From assembly GCA_963989385.1 (NCBI GenBank), contig OZ022501.1, forward strand, positions 99,966,502 to 100,030,501: DNA of 64,000 nucleotides, written 5' to 3'. A program made the position numbers and the translations under genes. The notes under the pieces were generated by a model, which had not been told where the DNA came from, did not search any database, and was given only the letters and a program-made list of their open reading frames with translations. Positions 10,691 to 20,406 of the stretch are shown piece after piece; the first letter of the stretch is position 1; each line of letters opens with the position of its first letter. This stretch comes from Ctena decussata (taxonomy: Eukaryota > Mollusca > Bivalvia > Lucinida > Lucinidae).

Positions 10691-11395
10691 GATACATGAT
10701 ACAACTCCAGAAGTAGGTCTGTCAAAATTCAGAAAGGTTCCAAAGTATATTAATCCTATCTGTATCAGAGAAGAAAAAACTTAAACCAAACTCTCATAAT
10801 AATGTATAACACTGTGACCTTGACCTTGGTCAGCAGTAGCATCCAGTAGATGTCAACTAATCTGCATTGACCTAGAGGAAATCTTAATCACATATCAAGA
10901 ACTTCCATCACAGAATATTGGAAAGGTAAGCAAAGAACATAAACTTAATGCAAAACTTAATGCAAATGTTTAAGTCTGTGACCTTGGCCTAAGTTCGGCA
11001 GCAGCATCCTGGTGATGTGAAGCTAGAGGTAAACCTATTCATACATCAAGAAGTTCCATCACAGGATATTGGAAATATAAGCAAGGAATATAAACTTAAG
11101 ACCAAATTTAAACGCTGATGCTTAAGTCTATGGCTCTTACCAGCAGCAGCATACTGATGATGTGAAATAATCTGTATGAACCTATAAGTAAACCATATCA
11201 AATATCAACAGGTTCCATCAAAGTATATTGGAAATATAAGTAAAAGCATAAATTGAACGAAAAACTTTAACGCAAATGTTAACGGAAAGACGGGCGGATG
11301 GACGAACGGATTGACGGACAGACGGACGTACGGATGGAATGACGAAAACTATATTTCCCTCGACTACGTCCATGACGTCGCGGGTATAATAATAT
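10691..11395. mobile_element. tandem-core element, 3-4 units of ~155-165 bp
   Basis: Successive units share gcagcagcatc, a ttccatcacag block, and an attggaaatataagcaa-like block near 10918, 11070 and 11229. The array ends in a degenerate (gacggac)n run at about 11290-11330 followed by tcgcgggtataataat, a terminus style seen in other elements here. Same architecture as 4630-6605 but unrelated core sequence. Confidence 0.65.
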
Positions 11396-11812
11396 ATCTG
11401 ATGCTGAAATTTCTTACCGGATTTATCCTAATAGGAGTTTCACCTTCTTAACAATAGTCGCAACGATTTGAGCATTACTCTGTTGTGTTGGAGTCTCCAA
11501 ATGAGAGGGAGGCTATTGAACCAAAAGTCATGAGCCTGAATACTTAGTAAAGGCAGTTAAAATCAGGAGCATTGTTCGATGTGATTGCAGAATAGAAGTC
11601 ATGATTTGTTTTTGTTTCTTTCACATTTATTGTCATTGATTTTGCCTTTAAAACGTAATTAATGTGCTAGCACTGACTATATACAAAACTTTGAAATAAT
11701 ATTGGAAAAGATTTTATTCGAATGTGTCAAACCTTTGTCTGATTCACAGTTCGAAGACTTCTGGCTATCCATCGCATTTATTTATGACGGTTAGCCACAA
11801 ATGAGCCGTGAC
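11396..11812. other. intergenic DNA, nothing recognised
   Basis: AT-rich sequence without a recognised exon or repeat family. Confidence 0.4.
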
Positions 11813-11991
11813 ACGAGAAAACCAACAAAGTGGCATGTGCGCCACGCGAAGACTCCAGTCCGATCAGATTGTACGCTTGCGCTCAATTAGTAGCTAAGAG
11901 TGTAAGCTACCACCATGCCCACAGCGAAAACTCTGCTAAGACTGTGCGCATGGCTCACATGCAACTTGTTGGTTTTGCCATGTCGCGGCTC
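11813..11991. mobile_element. foldback element FB1, full copy 2 (short form)
   Basis: Starts gagccgtgacacgag and ends atgtcgcggctc, with aaat directly outside each end as a possible target duplication. At 179 bp it is shorter than the other full copies and its centre has diverged. Confidence 0.75.
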
Positions 11992-12239
11992 AAATTAAGC
12001 TTTAACATTTAAGTCATCTCACAAAACCGCTGAAGATGCTAGGAAGGATCTGCATACTTTTGATTTTAAATTTGGACCAGTACGTAATAACTTAACTACA
12101 GCCATATTACATTTGGGTTTATATTCTTACAGAAATTTGGCCAGCACAACGTAAATATTGGTGTGTTTGAGTATTTGACTTGTTTTGTCATAAAAAAAAA
12201 GAAAAACGAGTTCTCTGTCGATTACATCTGATCCGTTGT

Positions 12240-12367
12240 GAACCAGATGGACACTGTGATCTAGTGGTCTGGGCGACTTGTTTATGGCGAGAATGTCGCG
12301 GGCCCGAATGCCGGGTCGGGTCAACTGGCGACTGGAAAACTGTCTCTGCAAACCCAGCAGTAATACA
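12240..12367 (+). mobile_element. SINE family S3, 5' part
   Basis: A tRNA-like head (gtgatctagtggtct, then a box B-like gggcccgaatgccggg) leads into a body that is continued at 12795 after an insertion. The intact arrangement is seen in the second copy at 48985-49245, where the two parts adjoin. Confidence 0.6.
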
Positions 12368-12792
12368 CAGTTCCGAGACACACCCAGAATGTCACTCAAA
12401 ATCACGTGATAGCGTATACCTGGCCAATGCAACGACAACTTAGCACGTGACGTAGTCTCACAAACAAATCGCACGTGGTCAATATTGTACATAAGTCCGT
12501 GATTTTACCTTACAGTTATTAAATGGAGGGATGTATACCTGTTTAAAGAAAACAAACTGACACCACTTTCAATAAACTTATCCTGCTTTGCAAGAACAGA
12601 ATGCATCGGAAATTCATGATGCGCCAACTTCCATGTGTAGGTCACGAGGAGGCTGATTCTTCGCCATAGATCGCCAACATTGAGCAGACACTTGCATTTG
12701 TCATTTGTTTTACTGCCATTTTTGTGCAAAGCTTGTGAGACGTAGTAACAGTAACTAAGTAGGCGGCGCTTAGCAGCTATTCTCGGAACTGT
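12368..12792. mobile_element. TIR-bounded insertion inside SINE S3 (candidate MITE)
   Basis: The segment begins cacagttccgaga and ends with its exact complement tctcggaactgtg, and TA directly flanks both ends. Comparison with the uninterrupted SINE copy at 48985-49245 shows that this ~425-bp block is the extra material. A TA duplication suggests a Tc1/mariner-type non-autonomous element, though the repeats are only 13 bp. The 121-codon minus-strand frame across this boundary is chance. Confidence 0.65.
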
Positions 12793-12945
12793 GTATGGGT
12801 ACCTGTTTCAAATTAGAGAAGGATCAGGCAGCGAAAGGAGAGGGATGTGCTCCGTCTTACATACACTGTGCCCAATATACAATGGGCCGCGATCCCCCAC
12901 TGCCCCTACGGCCACTAGGCTATGGGAAACCTTTACCCATTTTCA
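12793..12945 (+). mobile_element. SINE family S3, 3' part
   Basis: Shares gaaggatcaggcagcg-like sequence, a ctgcccctacggccactagg block and gggaaacctttac with the copy at 48985-49245. Together with 12240-12367 it makes one SINE split by the insertion. Confidence 0.6.
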
Positions 12946-13255
12946 CATCGAATCTCAGGGTATAACGGAGTGCATCCTCAATGCCAGTTCTTATCTATCA
13001 GTTCTCAAATTTGTCATATAGACGGAAAAGTAAAGGGGGTTGAAATTTTTGCAGACCAATCTTTCAAAAGACAGCCAATAAAAATCCAGGTTAACTCTTT
13101 GTTTCTCCCCTTAGATAGAACCTCTGACTGTCTCATAAGAAAGGAAACTGATAAAGCTACAACGGCCGGAACAACCGCACATCCTCGCCGATATTTACGG
13201 AAATGGACGAAGTGTTACGATTGGAAATGTTTATGAACTTCTTGAGCGCATTTAC

Positions 13256-13319
13256 CACAGCTGGCTTTACATCAGAGAGCAGAGAAGTTTGTCTGCCCTT
13301 TGATGTAAAGCCAGCTGTG
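13256..13319. repeat. perfect 19-bp inverted repeat
   Basis: Arms cacagctggctttacatca (13256-13274) and tgatgtaaagccagctgtg (13301-13319) are exact complements around a 26-nt loop. It is probably a small foldback repeat or a recent local inversion. Confidence 0.85.
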
Positions 13320-14653
13320 TTTATTACTCCAAAATAGAAAATAGTATATTCTTTTGCTCAAATTTCTTAAACGTCACTGAAGCCCTGTGATATATGGCAA
13401 GGTTTTCCCATGATTATAGAAATAACTTGCTGCTGCTGACTTAAGATCAAGGTCATAGGCTTAGATTTAAAGTACAATTACCTCAATTTGTATTTTGTTA
13501 CTTATATGTCCTAAGTTCTTTGATGGTTTGATGGACCTTTTTGTGTATGACGTTTGCGTCCACCTTCACAGAATTTGGTGGCTTAATCCGAATGCTGTTG
13601 TTAATTTTAACATCAGGGTCACATATCTTCAGATTTTACAGTGTTGCTTTAAAGTGTCAAGTGAAGTTTGTTTTCATTTCTTTGAATACTTTGGCTTAAT
13701 GTACTGCTGCGTTCAGTATTGTTGTCTATCCTACTGTTGCTTTAAAGTTTTTCATTAAATTTTGTTTCATTAGGCCATAGCAATGTCTGGGATTCAGACA
13801 TGAACATCTGCTTGTTCTGGTATGAGATGCAGGCAATTAGTACAGTATTTCAAAACCGCGATATCTTAGTGGTATTTGCTTTTACTAGGTATAACTTCTT
13901 AGTGAATTAAATAGTTTTTTACAAAATTAATCGTAACTTGTGTAAGAGGCTTTAATATTTAAATAGTCCCGATTAAAGAACAACAAAGGGGCTAAAATAG
14001 GAAAGTCTACAAGTGCACAAAGGTTCCGTAATAATAATAACAAACTTATATAAACATTTAAACGAGACACCAAAAAATAAAGAGTTATTTCATTTATTTA
14101 TCTATTTTTTTGGGTAACAGCGTATGAGTTACTTATTATTTTCTCGTACAGAAGGCCTCCGTGCTGAAATGTCTGTGTCAAGAACAAGGCCATCTTCTTC
14201 ATAACCCAAGGCAGCAAGCGAGTGGGTGATCTCACCAACTCAAAGACTATACGGAGACGAGACCTCTGTTTAGCGTCTCACCCGAAAGACCGGAGGAACT
14301 GGGGATCGACGCTGCGACCCCGGTACTGATAGTCTAGAGCCTAAACAACTATACTACCGCCTTCCTATCAACTGAGGTAGCTATTATATAAATACTAATT
14401 CATGAGAGGATGACAGTAGAACAAAGCACCCTGAGGAAATGATTATCGACCGAGGCGAAGCCGGGGAATTGATCATCAATCCAGGCGAAACCAATGTGTC
14501 GATAATTAGTTTCGAAGGGTAAAAGTTCTATCAGCTTCTCAGAAATTTCTTTTTAAAGTACCAAGCTTTTGCGAAATTTCGACTACGACCCTGCGATTAG
14601 TTACACTATCACATAGTAAAGAAATCAATCATACGGGCATCAGAACTGCGCAT
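13320..14653. other. intergenic DNA with a short degenerate repeat
   Basis: Mostly unrecognised. At about 14440-14515 the phrase gaggcgaagccgggg and diverged forms alternate with atcgac/gtcgat dyads, which looks like an eroded palindromic repeat. No exon recognised; the open frame at 13495-13758 has no domain. Confidence 0.4.
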
Positions 14654-16078
14654 GTGATAGTCGATATTGACGCAGGGTGATGATACGAATAGGAACACCT
14701 TTCCTTCATCATGATAGTCGATATTGACGCAGGGTGATGATACGAATAGGAACACCTTTCCTTCATCATAATAGTCGATATTGACGCAGGGTGATGATAC
14801 GAATAGGAACACCTTTCCTTCATTATGATAGTCGATATGGACGCAGGGTGATGATACGAATAGGAACACCTTTCCTTCATTATGATAGTCGATATGGACG
14901 CAGGGTGATGATACGAATAGGAACACCTTTCCTTCATTATGATAGTCGATATGGACGCAGGGTGATGATACGAATAGGAACACCTTTCCTTCATTATGAT
15001 AGACGATATGGACGCAGGGTGATGATACGAGTAGGAACACCTTTCCTTCATCATGATAGTCGATATTGACGCAGGGTGATGATACGAATAGGAACACCTT
15101 TCCTTCATCATGATAGTCGATATTGACGCAGGGTGATGATACGAATAGGAACACCTTTCCTTCATTATGATAGTCGATATGGACGCAGGGTGATGATACG
15201 AATAGGAACACCTTTCCTTCATTATGATAGTCGATATGGACGCAGGGTGATGATACGAATAGGAACACCTTTCCTTCATTATGATAGACGATATGGACGC
15301 AGGGTGATGATACGAGTAGGAACACCTTTCCTTCATCATGATAGTCGATATTGACGCAGGGTGATGATACGAATAGGAACACCTTTCCTTCATTATGATA
15401 GTCGATATGGACGCAGGGTGATGATACAAGTAGGAACACCTTTCCTTCATTATGATAGTCGATATGGACGCAGGGTGATGATACGAATAGGAACACCTTT
15501 CCTTCATCATGATAGTCGATATTGACGCAGGGTGATGATACGAATAGGAACACCTTTCCTTCATTATGATAGTCGATATGGACGCAGGGTGATGATACGA
15601 ATAGGAACACCTTTCCTTCATTATGATAGTCGATATGGACGCAGGGTGATGATACGAATAGGAACACCTTTCCTTCATTATGATAGTCGATATGGACGCA
15701 GGGTGATGATACGAATAGGAACACCTTTCCTTCATTATGATAGACGATATGGACGCAGGGTGATGATACGAATAGGAACACCTTTCCTTCATCATGATAG
15801 TCGATATTGACGCAGGGTGATGATACGAATAGGAACACCTTTCCTTCATTATGATAGTCGATATGGACGCAGGGTGATGATACAAGTAGGAACACCTTTC
15901 TTTCATCATGATAGTCGATATTGACGCAGGGTGATGATACGAATAGAAACACCTTTCCTTCATTATTATAGTCGATATGGACGCAGGGTGATGATACGAG
16001 TAGGAACACCTTTCCTTCATCATGATAGTCGATATGGACGCAGGGTGATGATACGAATAGGAACACCTTTCCTTCATC
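14654..16078. repeat. 57-bp satellite, 25 exact-length units
   Basis: Twenty-five consecutive units of exactly 57 bp with no insertion or deletion (25 x 57 = 1425). Two subtypes alternate. Type A has catcatgatag before gatattg; type B has cattatgatag before gatatgg. The two linked sites agree at 23 of 24 unit junctions. A gatagacg variant appears only in units 7, 12 and 20, each the last B unit before an A unit, which points to duplication of multi-unit blocks. Because 57 is a multiple of 3 and several frames of the unit lack stops, 485- and 494-codon frames run through on the minus strand and 73-106-codon frames on the plus strand. I regard these as by-products, not genes. Confidence 0.95.
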
Positions 16079-16149
16079 ATCTGGCCTATAGAAGTTTTGA
16101 ATGGGAAAATCATGTGAGGTATAGTTGTCGTATCATCATATGTTTTCCT

Positions 16150-16151
<2 letters not shown>

Positions 16152-16199
<48 letters not shown>
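16152..16199. repeat. (AG)n microsatellite, ~24 units
   Basis: Uninterrupted AG dinucleotides just beyond the 57-bp array. Confidence 0.95.
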
Positions 16200-16203
<4 letters not shown>

Positions 16204-16570
16204 AAAACAATTGCTTACAGTTTCCTATGGGGAATGTTTTGCCATTGCTAATTTTTGCGGAGCAGTTTTAAAAGAAATATTCGTAAAGGTTTAAATTCGC
16301 AGTCACCGGGCTGATGTTGCGCATTGGCAAATAGCATAACCAAATGCGTCAGTTATACTTTTGTAGCTGCTTGTAACAGTCCATTTTCTGAATTATTTGT
16401 TACGTAATGAATGAGACAATTCAGGGCACGAGGTTATAAAACTTGAGTATAATGTCAAACTCAAAATAAAGCACACTGAGTGGCTGCTTCCGAGCATGTG
16501 CTCGAAATCAGCCAATCGGTGTGTTTCAATTGGAGTTGGGCCAGGTTGAGATACCTTTCATACATATACT
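16200..16570. other. intergenic DNA, nothing recognised
   Basis: No exon or repeat family recognised between the microsatellite and the inverted-repeat-bounded element. Confidence 0.4.
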
Positions 16571-17756
16571 TAGTACATTTAAAAACGCAACATTTTTGAG
16601 TTTTCATTTTGGCATAATGGATAATATTTGGACCAAGAATAGTATGTAAACGGCTGTCAGACAACTGTATCTTTACGTTTTGGCATAAAATGTCCTCACG
16701 TGTACTTGTATTGCAGCGGATAATCACTCAAGTGTGAAAATCAAGTTTTGCTCGTGCGCGTATCATGTAAACACATAAAAAACGTTTGGTCAACGCTACT
16801 GGATAGTCCGTAGATCAGCATTTAAGAAAAACAACCAGTAACAAACAAACTGCAACAAACAAATCTTTTTGACACGATTCACGCTGAAAGAAAATTCGCC
16901 TCCAGATTGCCAGTTCATAAAGTCTCAAACTAAGAGCTAATGGGCTTGTTAAGATGCCATCTGGCCACGATTTTCAGACAGTATGTGCCCTTTCTACTGA
17001 CCAGTACCCTTAAAGATTGATAAAGACCGGCTCAGTAAAGAGAATGCCTCCAAAGAGAAGACAGATCACACAATTTCATTAATCACAACTCATGTACTTT
17101 CGACATGCTGATGCACTCTAGCAGACATCTGGGAGCCATGTGAGTGCTTCTCTTTGCTTAGCGGAAGGAAATTTGGAGAAATGAAAAGATTAAGGAGTTT
17201 CTAACTTTTACGCTCTTTGCAAAAAATTGGTGATGCATTTCTTTTTATGGGCGGTATACAACTGCAATATCGGCGTAGAAGGCCAATAAACAGTCTCACA
17301 TATAACTTATGCCATTTTCTCTGTCTGCAACCAAATGACCTCATTGTGCCAGAATGACCAAATTTGCCATTTGACTGGTAATCAAAATAACATGTCTTAG
17401 ATGAACAGAAACAGGGCACTTTTTGGGGTACACTGAATCATCTTCGAATAATGCAAAGGCTCTGATAAAGGATTTTCCAGAAATGGACGAAATTTTCACA
17501 GCATTTGACAAAAAAAATCAGTGAATGCATGGAAGCGATGTCCATAATTTACGATTCTTATCTTGTAAATTTTGATTTTAGGGGCAACGCTCCACAATGA
17601 ACGTAAACTTAATGGAATACACAATAAACTGCCATAAAATTTAGCACTGTGACGGAAAAGATGTCAATTTAAATATCTCATGAGTTTCAAACTTTTGTCT
17701 TAAAGATTATAAAAGTTATTTCCGAAAAATTAAGTGTTGCGTTTTTAAATGTACTC
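16571..17756. mobile_element. element bounded by ~22-bp inverted repeats, ~1.19 kb
   Basis: The left end reads agtacatttaaaaacgcaac; the right end carries its complement gttgcgtttttaaatgtact (about 17737-17756). The interior has no intact ORF and I could not assign its frames to a transposase with confidence. A degenerate DNA transposon or long MITE is the simplest reading. I found no convincing target duplication. Confidence 0.5.
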
Positions 17757-18675
17757 AATATAGTAATGCTCTCTCGTTCTAGTTTGTACTGATCGTTCCG
17801 AAAGAAGCCGCATTTGACAAGTAGAACCTATTCGACACTTCAACTAATAAGTGCATTACACTGTCTCTGCCAGGAACAGAGTATAGGCATGACGACAACC
17901 GCCTTCAAGAACGAGCACAATGATAATATAATGAAGTGCCTCACGTAAGCAATGTAGACAAGACAGCTAAATAGTCAAACTCAGTTAAGGTAAATAGAAC
18001 ACCACCATGTTTTCCGCCATATTTTAAAGGGAACAGTTTCTGTGAGTTTATGTTTGCTTTTAGCGGGATAAGGACCTTCCATAAAAGGGTCTACCTTGCT
18101 GAAATCCCTAAGTTGACCCCAATGAGAAAAGAGGCACTAATGAAATGTCGGAGTCGCTTTCTCTGACAGCGTGACCTTTTACTTTGGGATTCCATTCTTC
18201 AGTAAAATTTTGGTATCAACTTCTTTTATAAAAATCAAAGGAATAAATAGAACAATGTCTTCCATTGGATATGGACACGATGTTTGAAAACTCAGTTGTA
18301 AACCTCAGGACCAAGCGAACATATGTATCATGGAAATGATCTGACGCAGTTAGAACGGCTTGAGCTACTGCAATTTACTGAGTCATCTATCACAGGTTTG
18401 ACACAGGCTCTCCGACACTGATTACAAGATAAAACAAACAGTCATATTGTCAATTCAATGATTTATTAAATCGCATAATACAATTCATATCCGTATGACG
18501 ATTCACTATTAAATAGCTTAAATGACAATATATAACAAATGCATATGTCAGGACAAAACGTGATGTAACATCACCGGATTTAGCATTAGAAAATAAAACA
18601 TAACACAACAAAACCATAATCTTTTTAAATGCAATACCTTGAGGCCTAACAGGGAATGCATTCACAGTCTGATCA
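17757..18675. other. intergenic DNA with part of a dispersed repeat
   Basis: At about 18000-18180 the blocks catgttttccgccat, aaaggg and gagaaaagaggcac recur in diverged form at about 24980-25180, so a ~180-bp dispersed repeat is present in both places. Otherwise nothing recognised. Confidence 0.45.
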
Positions 18676-18737
18676 ATTTGGAACACCGCTCGGCTAATTC
18701 CGTGAATGCACGGAATTGGCCAAACGGTATTCCTATT
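18676..18737. repeat. 62-bp palindrome, copy 2 (degenerate)
   Basis: Same palindrome as 7131-7192 with more mismatches (core aattccgtgaatgcacgg). Outside it, ctgatca on the left and tggtcag on the right are near complements, so the original element may have been longer. Confidence 0.75.
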
Positions 18738-19959
18738 GAGGCTGGTCAGATTCCTCCCTATTTGCATCAATAGTGACTATGGATACCAAAGAATTCATGA
18801 CCAATCTAATTAGTCTAATCTGTAAAGGATATAAGAATTATTTCCCTAACTTGGCACAAATACGGAGCTACATTTTCCTGAGAGAGCTCAAATACTGATA
18901 GTGTCAAAAATCAATATACATTTCTTGTCATGATAAAGTTAAATGAAAAGTTTGTCAGCGACATAAAAGCTCAATTTGGTAATAACGCATTGAAACTATT
19001 GGAGGTATTTATATGCTTCACCAGCTAGCTCTTCTTTCATCGGTATACGAAATGTTCTAATCCCACAGCTTGTACTGATATACCACTGGTACATGAATGT
19101 ATATATGTATGTCAACGGAAAAGCGAAATAAATATGTTTAAACCAAAAATACTCTTTCACCCACTAGTGGGATGCACGGAATTATGATTCAGCGCTTCAA
19201 ATACACATGCACATTAGCGGACTTGAATGATTAGCTGTTAGAATATGTTTTATTCTAAGAAAGAGAAGTATGATCAGTCTGGTGCAGTGGTGATATAGAT
19301 ACTAGAAGAAGACGAAAAAAAGTAATAGATATTAAAACTCATTGACTGTAAACTCCTGTAGAAATGCCACATGAGACAATACTTGTATCTAGGATAACAC
19401 TGTACCTAAGCATTAAGGAAAGAAAAAACAAATGATGAAAATAAAAAAATACCCAATAACACAAAAAGCATGTGTAATATTTCTCAGAAATGCATTGAGT
19501 TTGGTAAAAAGGCACGTTTCTGAACGTTATTAAATATAAGAAAACCATAAAAGACGTTAACATAAGCACCATTATATTACTCCATTCCAGTACTGCTGTT
19601 ATTCATATGGAAATAGACGTGCTCAGTAGAGGCAATATCATTTAAATTGGCGAGTCTGAGACACTCAATAGCATCATTATTATAAACAATACAATGGTAC
19701 CAAGTCGGCAACAACATAAACTTGTCTCACAAGGAAAGAAATAGATCTCATACACGTTAGAGTAGCTACTGTTACACTGACACTTGTTTTGACGGAATCT
19801 GCTAAATCTTGACAGCCACACTGTTATCACTTGATGACAAAGAGCAGTTAGGTACTCCAGTCAGGAAATCTAAATCAGTTTGCATTTCTAGTGCACCACT
19901 TTATATACAAGGTATTTTAAATGCCTTAAATGCATAATTTCTAACTAGAAGTCACAAGA
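18738..19959. other. intergenic DNA, possible 3' flank of the minus-strand gene
   Basis: No exon recognised. An AATAAA on the minus strand (TTTATT at 19249-19254) lies about 700 bp beyond the stop codon of the 148-aa frame and could serve as its poly(A) signal; this is weak evidence. A retroposon-like tail (aataaatatgtttaaacc) is present near 19125. Confidence 0.35.
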
Positions 19960-20406
19960 TCATTCGGAAACAATTATTATACAAGTTGCTCGGTGCTTTA
20001 AAATTGGCTTTGGCAAATGTTTGGCTTCTCTATCGAGCTCCGATAAACTTAGAGTATGGTCATTGTCTAGATTTGTAGTTAAAGGTTTATCCCAAACCTC
20101 ATCTGCCCAGTGGACCCTATGTCCAAATTCCCGCTCTCGACTGCTTCCGTATAAGTCACACTTACATAAAGTTATGACACTTTGACACCGCTCACACCTC
20201 CTCGAATATGAATCTTCCATCGTTCGTTTTGATTTAGCGCTCTGATATCTGTCCATTTCTGCCTTACTGACACGACTTTCGTCCAAGACATAGTCATCAA
20301 GAATCTTCTTAAACAAATCTGACCCCTCCGCCATCACCGAGTGGCAACTCGGTGAGGACCCTAAGGTCCCGTCGCTCCCACTGGAATCGTCTTCCTCTGA
20401 CATCAT
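19960..20406 (-). CDS. small acidic/basic protein, 148 aa, function unknown
   Basis: The best protein-coding candidate in the window. The product starts MMSEEDDSSGSDGTLG, a typical acidic, serine-rich disordered N-terminus. Residues 30-60 could form a helix (SDLFKKILDDYV). A cysteine cluster C71-x2-C74-x6-C81-x-C83 could bind a metal. RVHW at 97-100 fits the loose RVxF/W motif used to dock protein phosphatase 1. A proline-lysine patch KPILKH (133-138) follows. Low-repeat, biased composition and a lack of cysteine-poor chance features argue for real coding. The second ATG has a purine at -3. The frame stays open about 24 codons upstream, reading DPKGKRIPKPTGKRLQPSL, so the true start or an exon boundary may lie further upstream. 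I do not recognise the family, and the phosphatase link is inference from a short motif. Confidence 0.6.
   Translation of the reverse strand: MMSEEDDSSGSDGTLGSSPSCHSVMAEGSDLFKKILDDYVLDESRVSKAEMDRYQSAKSKRTMEDSYSRRCERCQSVITLCKCDLYGSSREREFGHRVHWADEVWDKPLTTNLDNDHTLSLSELDREAKHLPKPILKHRATCIIIVSE

Noticed and set aside
12127..12492. 121-codon minus-strand frame as a gene
   Set aside because: It straddles the SINE S3 head and the inserted element, so it is a chance frame.
12922..13236. 104-codon plus-strand frame as an exon
   Set aside because: It begins inside the SINE S3 tail and has no recognisable domain. The part after 13020 looks slightly protein-like but I cannot support it.
14654..16078. 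CRISPR-like array
   Set aside because: The units are contiguous without unique spacers, in a eukaryotic context.
14609..16113. Two minus-strand frames of 485 and 494 codons as protein genes
   Set aside because: Both run through the same 57-bp repeat in different frames, and plus-strand frames are open too; the unit length is a multiple of 3. No signal, domain or splice context supports coding.
16900..17420. Transposase coding remnant in the inverted-repeat-bounded element
   Set aside because: Some short minus-strand phrases loosely resemble DDE transposase blocks, but frames and spacing do not hold together, so I did not call it.
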